In this document: positions 38,094-51,991 of the stretch, one piece after another | Layout of the letters: the number at the start of each line of letters is the position of its first letter | How positions within the stretch are numbered: position 1 is the stretch's first letter | Source: Sebastes aleutianus | Taxonomy: Eukaryota > Chordata > Actinopteri > Perciformes > Sebastidae | Direction of reading: 5' to 3' | DNA length: 64,000 bases | Assembly (NCBI GenBank): GCA_916700875.1 | Contig: CAKAKS010000066.1 | Span: forward strand, 35,741,490 to 35,805,489 | The notes under the pieces: generated by a model | Databases searched by the model: none | What the model was told of the DNA's origin: nothing | Seen by the model: the letters and a program-made list of their open reading frames with translations, nothing else | Program-made: the position numbers and the translations under genes

Positions 38094-38587
38094 TTAAAGG
38101 TACAGTGTGTGGGATTTGGTGGCATCTAGTGGTGTGGTTGCAGATTGCAAACAACTGAGTACACCTCCGCTCACTCCTCTCTTTCCAAGGGAGCCGCCAA
38201 GCGCAAAACTGACCGTGGTAACACCATTCATCTCGTTCAGAGGCCATGCTTACCATAATAACTACTTCAGGAGGAACCCAAGTCAGACAGCGGCTCACGT
38301 TACCGCAGTTCCACAAGCATGTTGGAGAACTACGGCCGCCTTCAGGTAATGTAAAAACACGCAAGGCTCTCGCCAGAGCCAGTGTTTGATTTGTCCGTTC
38401 TGGGCTACTGTAGAAACATGAAGGAGCAACATGGTGGACTCCGTGAAGAGGACCCGCTCATTCTAAGCTAACAAAAACACAATGATTCTTAGTTTCAGGT
38501 GATTATACACTAATGAAAACACAGTAATGAATATTATATTCCATTTCTGTGAATAGATCCCCGAAATGTGATAAACTGTTCCTTTAA
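38094..38587 (+). mobile_element. TTAA-flanked MITE, family 2
   Basis: The left end TTAAAGGTACAGTGTGTGGG and the reverse complement of the right end (TTAAAGGAACAGTTTATCAC) are imperfect inverted repeats starting with TTAA. It is 494 bp, non-coding, with a partial second copy at 14390-14648. Its last TTAA (38584-38587) is also the first TTAA of the family 1 copy that follows. Confidence 0.8.
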
Positions 38588-39081
38588 AGCAGCAGTAGGC
38601 GAGATTGGAGCATATATGATTAAAAAAAGTTATTTTTATAAAACGGTGACTATATCGTGACACTCGCAAACTCCGACCAAACGGTCAAACTAGGCAGCGC
38701 TGATCAAATATGAATCAATATTCTGTTACTGTAATGTCTATTTCTCTCCTCAGATGTTTTCAGAATCATCTTGTAGTGTACTGTTTAGCTGTAAAATTAG
38801 AAAGTTTGTGACCCGGCAGCCATGTTGAGATCTGTTGAGAAAAAACCAAGCACCGCCCACCAGCCGGAGCACAGCCAATAGGAACGCTCTCTCTCTGAAA
38901 TGACCTGTGATTGGTCAAAGTCTCCCGTCACGGGCTAGATGTTCTAAAGCCTGAAAACAGAGCCATGAAGAGGAGCAGAAGTCTAGTTTTCTCTCAGAAC
39001 ACTTGAATTACAATATGCTGAAAGGTTATTATGGGATTTAGCCCAATGATGCCAAAAACATTCTGCCTACTGAAGCTTTAA
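38584..39081 (+). mobile_element. TTAA-flanked MITE family 1, shorter copy
   Basis: It begins TTAAAGCAGCAGTAGGCGAG and ends CTACTGAAGCTTTAA. Compared with 3554-4437 it lacks an internal block (it jumps from TATATCGTGACA to CTCGCAAACTCCGACC). It abuts the family 2 element with a shared TTAA. Confidence 0.8.
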
Positions 39082-39995
39082 AGTTGCCAACATATAATAT
39101 AGCAAAGTCCATTTCATTTGTATCAAACAATGATTGTTTCTGTCATTTATATAGTTCAACTATTTTTGCTGATTACAGCTTCCCAAAAGGCTACCAATTG
39201 TTTCCTTTTCTCCATTTCATGAAATTATAAAATTAATATATTATCATAGTAAGCAAGAAAAATGTAGAAATCGTCACGTGATGATGCTAATCGACCATTT
39301 TTTACATTTTATAAAGTAAGTAATTATCTGATCTATTGAAAAAGTATTTTAAACAGAATTAAACAGAAAAATGGGAAAAACAGATTAATTGCAGCCCTAA
39401 ACAACCACTAGTCAATTATCAACTGAAAACATGGATTTAACAGCCAGAGTGGATATCCAATCCAAGCAGCAGAACTCAGAAGCTTATGAAACCCAGCAGC
39501 ACCTTTGATATTCTTCAGTAGTATGGAGTGGGGAAAAACAACATTGTGCTGTGCTGAACAGGAATCCTTTATTCACTCACAGTCCAACCAACTTCCCTCG
39601 CAAGTCCATCAGCAGAGCAAGAAGGGAGAGAACCCACCAGGAAAGAAAGTAGGTAGCCTCACCAATGGAAGGAGTAGTCAAAATAAAGCTATTCCCAGAG
39701 CACAACTGTACCAACAAGCAACTCTCTCTCTCTCTTTCTCTCTGTGCTGTATGCAGCAACAACTGTAGCAGCCTGAGAAGAACACAAACAATCCCATCCC
39801 TTCTCTTGTGAGTTCTCTGAGAAAACCAGTCAAGTTATTTCTAGTTTTGAAGATATAGGCCACATTATGTCCGTACTATTAAAGCATCTGACAAATACCA
39901 AAACAAACAAAATCCTGTGTGAAAATGAATACTTTGAACATTTAAAACGTTTTACAGTTGTAGAACTGTATTTTAACTTCAGCTTCTGTTGCTAC
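39082..39995. other. Intronic sequence without recognised gene
   Basis: No gene recognised. The part ending AGATTAATTGCAGCCCTAAA (about 39390) looks like the end of a GGGCTGCAATTAATC-type repeat in inverse orientation. Confidence 0.3.
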
Positions 39996-40508
39996 CATAG
40001 ACTGTACGTCACCCATTGGTTTGTGGACTGCCGTTTTCACGCCTTGAGTTCATCATTTTGGCCGTCGCCATCTTAGTTCTTTGCAACCAGAAGTGACATG
40101 AGAGGGTGGAGCTTAGTACAACCAAACTCTAAATGAGACATTTTTAGGCAACCAAAAAGGTTAGAATTAACTTTCCTGAACAGAAAACACACTGAAAGGG
40201 TTAAAGCTGTAAGACAAAAACACGGACAACTCCCAGACCGGACAACGGCGTGGTAACAACCTGTCAATCACAAGGTAGCCCCGCCCTAAAGCCTCCCCTG
40301 CTTTATGGTCTATGTGACTCTAAATGGGACCATAATTTACTAAATGAACATCATGCTGTATTGAAGAAGACTTGAAACTAGCGATTGAGACCATAAACTC
40401 ATGTTAACAATGTTTACTGAGGTAATAAATCAAGAGAGAAGTAGGCTCATTTTCTCATAGACTTCTATACAATCAGACTTCTTTTTTCAACCGGTGGAGT
40501 CGCCCCCT
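39996..40508 (-). mobile_element. Dispersed repeat, family 4, copy 2 (inverted)
   Basis: The inverse complement of 19971-20498, from CATAGACTGTACGTCACCCA to GGAGTCGCCCCCT. The pair forms a long-range inverted repeat with about 19.5 kb between the copies. It is non-coding. Confidence 0.75.
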
Positions 40509-42574
40509 GCTGGCTATGAGATAGAATACACGTTTATGGCACTTCTACATTTTGCCCACTAATTGCCACAAACTTTATCATTTCCTGTTTGTATATAATA
40601 GTAATGTACATTCAATTATAACTTCCAACATTCCCCACATACCTAAAATAGCAATGAATCCCAATTTGGAAAGCAAATACTGCTGTTCAGTTGCATTTTA
40701 CAATGTGGTATTTAGAGGTAGAATGAATCAATCAATTTTATATTTGATGTTCAAACAATCAGTTGCAACAGTAACTTAAATCTACATTAGTGAAAAATAA
40801 TGAACTGTTCAAAAAGTTGTCTGCAGCTAAATGAGCTGCAGTGTCATGCAGTTAGCTCTAAACAAAAATGTGCAAATATTCAAACTTCTATGAAAGACAA
40901 CAATAAAAGTGGAGCAGCGTGATATGCAGCTGTCAGTCTCTGAAACAGAGAGAGTCAGGACCCGCTAGAATAAAAGGCTCCAAAGCTCCCAGAAATAGCC
41001 TGGCAGGCCTCTTAGAAACCCGCTTCTCAGAAGGGAAAAAAAGAGCTCACACTACCCCAGAGCATTTTAGCCAGCATTCCTCAGCCTGGTCGTCCTTGAA
41101 AAGACGGACAAGCTGCAGCGAGACAGAGGCTAACAGGCAGCCGTATGTAGGAGAAGGACAGAAACAGAGAAAAACATAATGAGAAGACAGAGGGAAGCGC
41201 TGTATAGTAGGCAAATAGAGGCAGGGCAGGAGAGGGACGGGAATAAAACACCAAAAACACAAGTGACAAAGAAATGTAGTGCACTAAACAAGGAGAGGGA
41301 AGGCAGAGGGCGAGCGCAAGAGCTGGAGCACGAGGCCAAAACAGAGCGAGACAGACAGAAAGTGTACAGGAGAGGGAATCCCGATGATGGCGTGACCTCG
41401 TTAACCCCAGAGGCTCGTTAGAGTCTCATTACAGCAGCGTTCTCCAGGCCCATCCTCTGTCACACCTTCATTAAGCCCATCGACCCACTGTGCTTATTAA
41501 ACACATTCATTACCCCAAGTATTGAACTGCTGCTGCCATCAGCGGCCCCGAATGCATCACAGGGGCAAGCGGAGGGGTGACGACTGGTGGAAGGTGAGAT
41601 AGTCGACGGGAGGGGAAATGTTGAGGAGGGGATGGGTCATGCACACAAATGGACACCTATAGACGTTCATACAGACACACACCTTTCTGCCTCTTATCAA
41701 TCATCACTAATGAAGTCAGTGATTAGAGCTGCTTTGGCCTCTCAATCAAAAAGAGACACAGACAACGGGAGGAGAGGGTGACAGATGGGGAGACAGAAAT
41801 CCAGAGGGAGGATATGGCTTGTTTGAGAGAGGAGGAGAGTGATGGGATGAGTAGCGGGACCATGAACGTAAAAGAGGATAAAAAAAGAGTTTAAAATAAG
41901 CTGAAAAAAGGTTGTTTCTCTCTCAGTAGGCTTCTGTTTTACACTTCTGTCTTTTCTCCACAGCACAGGACAGAATGTGAATCCCCAAGAAGAGCTATTC
42001 ATCATGATACATACAAACTAGTCCACTGAGCTAAAAGGCGAAGCCTCCTTCCTGGCTTCGGGCTCCTGCTTTAAATGATGACATCATTTCTGCCCTTCTC
42101 AAACAAAAGGAAAACTCATCATCAGAGAGAGGGAGAGGGAGAGGAAGGGAAAGAGCGCAAAGAGATTAAGAAGAGTAAAGGCGTGAGCGAGGTGTCGGAA
42201 AGGGCCATGAATCATCGTGACATCCCTGGCCGGGTGTCAGAAGCTACTGCTGTCTGGAGCTGGATAAACAGAGGGCCTCTAGAGCAATGCTCTTTAAACA
42301 CTGGCCAGGTCAGAGCCCCGCACTGGCCCTCAAGAGAATCTAAATGGGTGCCAATTCTTTTTTTCACCTAACTTGATTGTCAAAAAGTTACTGGCTGTTG
42401 TGTTGCCAAAACCTTTCCAACTTGCTGCTGGTTAGCAGGGCTGGACCAGCTGACAAAACATCCCATTCAGAGTTGCTGTAATTGTCCTTTAAGTGAAAGA
42501 ACCACAGGTTTCAAAATGTACACAAAGTCACAACAAGCTAGATTTAAGGAAAACAGAAGGACTAACAACACAAT
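40509..42574. other. Intronic sequence with a candidate conserved element
   Basis: No gene recognised. The stretch 41395-41575 is repeat-free, of even composition and rich in TCATTA/ATTAAG-type motifs (CACACCTTCATTAAGCCCAT and CACATTCATTACCCCAAG). It is the most enhancer-like part of this segment by eye. Confidence 0.3.
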
Positions 42575-43500
42575 AAGCTCTAGGGCAGCAATTATTGAAG
42601 AGTTTCATTATTTATTTGTCAACCAATTATTTTCTCGATTGTTCTAGAAAACGTAAATTAAAAACAAAAACAGTGAAAAATGCCCATCACAATAACCATT
42701 AAATGTCTTGCTTTGTCTGACCAACAGTCCAAAACTTAACAATATTCAATTTACTATAACATGAGACTAGGGGTGTCGCGATATACTGGTATTGACAATA
42801 ACCGTGATATCTAAAAAATAAATATTGATATCATGTTAATAATACACATATGATAATATTGTGTAAATAATCCAGCACCTCTTAAATCATTTTATATATG
42901 CAGTTATGGTAACAGACTCTCTCCACCTGCACACACTATTTTGAGTGTAATTAATTTGCCAGAAGAGACAAAATGCACAATAAACAACTTTAAAGCTGAA
43001 TTTGACTGATAGCATTATTATTATTATTATAATTATTATTATTATTATTTTATTTTCTATAAATATCATGATAATATTGTTATTGTGAATTCGTTTGGCT
43101 GATAATCCTGTAGTGAAAATCTGACAGCCCTTCATGAGACCAGGAAAAGCAACAAATTATCTCATCTGAGAACTCAACCCATCAATTGTTTGGTATTTTT
43201 GCTTGAAAAATCACTTAAACGATGAATCGATTATCAAAAGTTATGTCTGTAAACTATCTATCATATTATATTTTTCCAAAAGCCAAAAGTGACATTGTTT
43301 GTTTTATCTGGCAAACAGTCCAAAACCCAAATATACTATGTTTATTATCATTTATGTCAAAGAAAAGCATCAAATCATTACATTTGAGAATCTGGAACCA
43401 ACACATGTTTGGCATTTTTGCTTTAAAAAAATTACTGAAACAATAAGTTGAAACAATAATAAACTTTTGACTAACGGATTAATCGACTAATCAATCTACT
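42575..43500. mobile_element. Rearranged GGGCTGCAACTAA-type repeat with nested insertion
   Basis: Contains two successive copies of one internal block (ACAGTCCAAAACTTAACAAT at about 42725 and ACAGTCCAAAACCCAAATAT at about 43315; TTTGGTATTTTTGCTTGAAA and TTTGGCATTTTTGCTTTAAA). It ends in GATTAATCGACTAATCAATC. The same family is seen at 49215-49498 and partly at 46318-46640. A hAT-like element at 42768-43132 interrupts the first block. Boundaries are approximate. Confidence 0.55.
42768..43132. mobile_element. hAT-like MITE with exact 8-bp target duplication
   Basis: The left end is TAGGGGTGTCGCGATATACT; the right end is GACAGCCCTT, a decayed inverse of GGGGTGTC. An exact direct repeat CATGAGAC flanks it (42760-42767 and 43133-43140). 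It is 365 bp, non-coding, with an ATT-rich tract at 43013-43050. Confidence 0.85.
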
Positions 43501-46317
43501 TATATCACCTTATATAACTTCACCCATCATAGGTATTCCTTTTTCATATTTACAACAAAGTGCCGTCTTATAAAATCTAATAACAGTGAGTTATTAGCTG
43601 GAAGGTAGGATACATTTTGCACAGCCTGCGTAGCCACCCAGTAAATAATGTTTGAAGTGAAAAAATAAAAGTGGGTTTTATCTCAGCTTTCTTTCCGTCT
43701 CAGGCTGCAGTCGCTCCATGTGCTCAGCCAGAGGAAGCAGCAATGAACAGAGAAGGAATAGAAATGGAAGTCACATTCATATTAACATTCTTCAGACCTT
43801 TTCCTGCTACTCTGGTAGCTGCGGGCGAATGCTTGATAACGTCACGGAGATGAGTGCTGCTACAACATCTACAGTACTAGCAGATTATGTATTACCACTG
43901 CAAAGGCCATTCACAGATTCTGACTACAGGTGAGAAGAATATGCTTATTTTCATTTCAATAGTATTCAAATTCTAACATCAATTACAAGCCAGTCAAAGG
44001 ACATGAAAGGTGCAAACATCAACCACACACTTTACACACTTCAATTTGTGCAGAATATATGAAGTATCAACAGGTTATAAAGCATCATCTTTATCCAAAT
44101 CAAACGGACTTTAAAGTACTTCTTGTGAATGTTACTTTCTACAACCTGTCGCAGGCACATAAACCACAAAGAACAATACATTGTTGAGGAAAGATTTGTG
44201 TTACTCAAATATTTATTAATATCCTCAAAGATGGGACGTTTTACGTGCAGTCTAAGAGGAAGAGGAACACTCAGCTGCTTCCAGCTGCCTGTTGGCTCAC
44301 TGTTGTATATTGCTGCCCTTATCCAGTCCTACTGCACCCTCTGCAGGTGAAAACAGAGCACATCTACCAACTACAGCAGTGCACATTTCAGCTGCTGCGC
44401 ACATTTAGAATTTCAGAAAGAGAGTACTCTAATGAGTGATTTCACTTGTTCTGTGATCCAAAGTTACCGTCCTTCACACTTGACTTCAATTCAATACAAT
44501 CTACATTATTTGTTCCTCAAGGGGCAAATTGAGGCAAGCAGGTGTACGAACACCAAAAACACTCAAAACAATTCATTCACACCCATAAATACAAAATATT
44601 AAAGCGTAAAGATTAAAAGAAAAGAAGAAGAGTTAATGGCCAAGCCGACACAATCCGATAACAATGTCCAACTCCTTGGAGGCACATGTAAAATACATAC
44701 AAAAAGTGCATTTATCAACATTTACACTGAGTAAAGTGAACATCTCTTGCACTGTGTCTCATGGCTTCTGGAATAAAAAAACAAATCCTACCTTGTTTTC
44801 ATTGTTTTACATACAGGCAATCTAAAAAGACACTCCTGATGGCATTTATGTAAAGTAATCATAACGGATGTGTTGGGGGAAATTGATGATCGTGTGTCTT
44901 TTTCGGGACCTTTTCAGTACTAAGCTATGCAAAAGATATCTGTGTGGTTTGCCAGCAATTTTAGAGCTGAAGTTAACGACATATTGAATTAGGTTCTTGT
45001 CATTCTAAAAAAAAAAGACACAGCACATAAATGAAAAAGTTAAAATACTTGGTAAAATAGTACTGAATAAAAAGGTTATAAAACTGTGTCAATATTCTGT
45101 GATCTACCCCAAGGGAGTTTACCTTTGACTTAGACACAAAAGAATGTAAAGGTGCCATTAAAACACCATCTCATCAGGACCTACTGTAAATAAACCATAA
45201 TATACTGCTACAACTATTGATTCTACTATTTATATGTGTATTCCCCCAGGCTATAGAGCTGTTGAACAGCTCCACTCCAAAGGCCTTACTTCCCGGATCC
45301 TCTAACTTTCTATTTTACAACGTTATACATATCTTTTTCATGGATGTCGATGTAAGAGGACAGCAAACTAATCATTTGACTTTGTTTTACTTGTTCTCTG
45401 TGCATAGGACAGTAACGTTTTGAGTGTAACTTCTGGTAGTAAAAACTACTACTACTGAAAGGAAATGTAGGCATTTCCATCAGAAGTTTCCCTCGCTACT
45501 TAAGCTGCTCCATTTTTGCCCTGCAAAACAAATACATTTGACTCTGGCATAATCGTTGTCATTTTTGGCATTCTGTCACTTCAACAATAGAGAGCTAGCT
45601 ATATTGGCTTTCCCACTTCTCAATCATAATGTCTGTCATTCATTTGACTTTTTTTTCTTTCCACAAGTTTAACACTTTTAACATTTCTATGAGCCACTCG
45701 GGGAATCCAAGTGGGCATCCTGCCACTCCAAGGTCTTTTTCAAAAAGTAATTTCATTTGTGTTATTGATAGAGTCAGGGAAAAAAAGCCAAATGTTGATG
45801 CTGAATCTTTTTCCCGGGGTAAGTATTGTTGAAAAGAAAGGTAGCAAGGTGAAATATCACTTTGGAGGCACACTTCACAGGCTCACATTTCCAAAAGTGC
45901 TTTGGCTTTCTTGCCTTTCTTCCTCTCCCCTTTAAAACTTGTTTTGTTCTTGGGCAGACGGCAGAGGGAACATATCGACGATGTCTGTGTCTGAGTGCAG
46001 CCGGCTGTCCAAGTTAAAGTCAGAGCTCATTAATGCATCTGATTACTTTTCAGGCAAAGGCCGATCAGCAACCGCCCCAGACGCACACACACATACAGAG
46101 AGAGCAGCGTTTTGGGGACACAGATCGATACAGAGGTACTTCAAAAGAGAAATGAAGAGGAGGATATCGGAGAGAGGAATGTGCTGTTAGCTTAGACTAC
46201 ATACTGAGAATGTAAGCAGCCGTAATGGTGAAAATAAAAGTTTTAAAGAGTATAATTCACATAGTTTATTACTTAACAAACTAACCTCATGCCCTTATCT
46301 TAATGAGTCAGACACAG
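43501..46317. other. Intronic sequence without recognised gene
   Basis: No gene recognised. At 44484-44540 TCAATTCAATACAATCTAC and GTTCCTCAAGGGGCAAATTG look like an inverted LINE 3' tail (compare TTGCCCCTTGGGG-type tails), so some sequence to the right may be LINE 3' UTR. Confidence 0.3.
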
Positions 46318-46640
46318 TTAGGGCTGCAACTAACAATCAACTAATTGTCTGGCCTATCAAAGGTCAGATAAAACCGCAAATGAAATGGCCATCTAAATTT
46401 TCCAAAACCCAAGGGGAAATATTCAAGACCATGTAATGCGGTCAAAAGATCCTCAACAAGCAAGTAAATGTAGAGTATTTTGTCAACTGCTGTGTCCAGT
46501 GTCAACAATGAACTGTCAGGCTCAGTGGCATTCAGTTTATTGTCATACAAGTCTAAGAAAACCAAAAAATACAGACACTGAGAAGCTGGAACCAGGGCTT
46601 TGACATTTTTGCTTAAAATATTACTTAAAAGGAACCCTGT
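46318..46640. mobile_element. Partial GGGCTGCAACTAA-type repeat
   Basis: Starts TTAGGGCTGCAACTAACAAT and later carries AAGCTGGAACCAGGGCTTTG and ACATTTTTGCTTAAAATATT, as in the other family members. The right end is lost. Confidence 0.5.
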
Positions 46641-49214
<2,574 letters not shown>

Positions 49215-49498
49215 CTAAGGCTGCGACTAATGATTATTTTCATTGTTGATTAATCTGTTGCTTATTTTCTCGATTAATCAATTAGTTGTTTGGTTTATAA
49301 AATGTCAAAAAATTGTGAAAAATGTCGATCAGTGTTTCCCAAAGCCCAAGATGACGTCCTTAAACCGTCTTGTCCACAAATATTCACATTTAAGAAGCTG
49401 GAATCAGAGAATTTTTAAAAAAACAACATTGATTATCAAGTATAGTTGGCGATTAATTAAATAGTTGACAACTAATCGATTAATCATTGCAGCTCTAA
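49215..49498. mobile_element. GGGCTGCAACTAA-type MITE, most complete copy
   Basis: The left end CTAAGGCTGCGACTAATGAT and the reverse complement of the right end (TTAGAGCTGCAATGATTAAT) form terminal inverted repeats. GATTAATC motifs repeat near both ends. It is about 284 bp and non-coding. No clear target duplication was seen. Confidence 0.65.
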
Positions 49499-51859
49499 TA
49501 GGAACAAATAAATAAAACAGAAACATTACCAGAGTTACTACTAATAATGTTAGTGCTAGTATTCCTTAAGGCTGCACAAGCTTATTCAGATACATTACTC
49601 CCACCCCCCCAAAGAAAGCAATTTAACCATCTACAGAGCTGAATATGGCCTTAACACAGAGAAAACACCCTCCAGCATGGAACTGAAACCACAACCACGA
49701 CAACAAGGAGGGAGGGAAAGAAAGAAAAAATGTATGTGGGTGTGCACATGACAAAGAAAAAGGCAGAGGGCGAGCGAAAGACCACACAGAAACATCCTGC
49801 AGCAATTCAATTATTCAATGTTGGAGGAGGAGAAAGAGAGAGAGGGCAGATCACAGTGAGTGAAAGGCTCATCCTCATCTGTGATTGATTAAGAGAGACA
49901 GAGACACAAACCACAAACGCAAGAGGGAGAGGATAGGAGAGGATAGGAGAGGAGAGGCAACATAGTCTTTCACTATAGTGTCCCTTGACTGTTTATAACA
50001 CACTAAAAACCGAAAAGTCCATCTCAATCCTGGATCAATTCATGTAGAAAATAAAGGTCCAACACACACAATGGTCTCATAAGTGTTCATTCATTTTTTG
50101 CAAAGACCTTTCAGAAAAAGCCTTTTTCCACACTGCTTCAAACCCTTTTAGTTGGTCTATAAACAGCTGACCCAGAGTTGAAATAAGTTCCTCGAAGTAC
50201 AAATGGTTGAGTCCCCTTTTAAATTCTTCATATGTGATACAATATTTATAATTATTACATTAAAGCCAACAGCCTGTATAGTCTGACATCCAAGTCTAAA
50301 CAAGTACAAAAGCAAGATATGAACAAGCATCTTTTAGCGTTCATGCATATTTCTGGATCTCACAGTGCCAACATATTCAGCCTGATTTTGAGACAGTAAT
50401 TACCCACAAAGCCACAAAATCAGTTTCTTTTTCCTGAGAAGTAGGAGGAGGGGACCTTTCAAGCTGTCAGAGAGAATAATGGCCTCTGTGGAAAAATGAA
50501 AGGTACGTGTTTCTGGGTCGTCTTAATTCCTGCCAAACTTAATGACAATTTTAGGCCAAGCAACCACAGCACCTAGACATAACAATTCCCATATAAGCTC
50601 AGCCCATTTCTCTCCACCCTAATGACAGGAAGCTAAAATAACTGCAACGATCTCACGCCTGAAAAATGACTGTCTGAAATTGATACTGCTGTGCTGAAAT
50701 GTTATCAGCAATATTAATCTCTCACCTAGTGGTAATCGCTAATTTCATATACTATTAAGTTGATGAATGGGGTTTTAACAAACTGAGCTATTGTTAACAA
50801 CTTAAAGCGGACTAATTCATCAAGGTCATAATCACTCACGGACTGCAAAGAAAAATTTCCAGGGAGAAGTGCAAGAGCATTAGTGAGAAAAGGAAGATCT
50901 AAATAAAAGGGGTGAGAAACAGACAAGTCAGATGACTAATTATGTAGAATTAAATACTAAATGACTCATAAAGTAAAAGGCGATATGTGATTGTGATTTG
51001 GAGGAGATGTACATAACTAAGCATTAGTATCAACGAGCTGTGGCCAACAAAAAGAAAGCAGGCTGTTTTCAGAAATTGGAAAACAGTGACATCTAGTGGT
51101 GGTTTAAAGTAGTCTATCACTTTCTTCTGTACCTGCTGTTTTTATTAAAAGAAATATGATGGGGGGAAATGAAAAGGGCTGTTCAGCAGTCTAAAGTCAT
51201 TCCATGCTCATGATGTATAAAACAAAACCAGCTGCGGTAACGAGATTAGTCATTTAACTGATGCAGGCATCAGTCAGCAAACATATGTATGCGTTCACAT
51301 ATTTGCATTCACATAAACATGTGGGTGGTGTTGATATGAACCACATATATTCAAGCATTAATGAGCTACAGTAGTTTCAAAAAAATATCATCCCCTCATT
51401 AAACTGCAAATAAATGTATATCCGATAAGGACCTCCAAGGTTTGATTAGATTAGATCATCATAAAACAACTGATTCTGAGAGGCTAAACTGAAATACATA
51501 AATGTGTACAGTAATGTTGCCTGGCAATCCTTCAAGCTGGCAGTGCACTTATTGGGAGAAGGCACATCGGGTACAGTTTCAGGTTTGGATTCTTAGACTC
51601 CAACATCACGGAAACCAACAGTAAGACATGCAAGAGACAGGGCCACTGCTCTGACAATATCCTTATAACCCCAGAATATCAGTAGTAGTAGTAGTAGTAC
51701 ACTGCAGAGACAAGTACCTGTGGAGAGCCTATATGAGATGAATGCACACTCCACGTTGCCAAACAGAGACACAGAAGACACTTGGGCCCCTGTACGAGCA
51801 GAAACCGTGAGGCAAGCAGAAAGGAAAAGCACAAATGAGACCAGATGTGTGGGACTCAC
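49499..51859. other. Intronic sequence next to fbxl17 exon 5
   Basis: No gene recognised. It begins directly after the splice donor of coding exon 5 on the minus strand. A (TAG)n stretch lies at 51681-51698. Confidence 0.4.
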
Positions 51860-51991
51860 CAGTTTGTTCTCTTGCAGGTAGAGTCTCTGCAGTTTAGGGC
51901 ATCCTCTAGCCAAGGCCACCATGCCTTCATCTGTGATACTGTAGCACTGACCCAAGTGGATGTCCTTCAGCTCACTGCAGTGCTCTCCCAG
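51860..51991 (-). CDS. fbxl17: fbxl17 coding exon 5 (LRRs)
   Basis: The acceptor is TTGCCTTCAG and the donor GTGAGT; 44 codons in phase 0, residues 424-467. The sequence LGEHCSELKDIHLGQCYSIT, then DEGMVALARGCPKLQRLYLQ and ENKL, covers one and a half LRRs. The next exon (expected to continue with VTD-type sequence) was not found to the left in this window. Confidence 0.95.
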
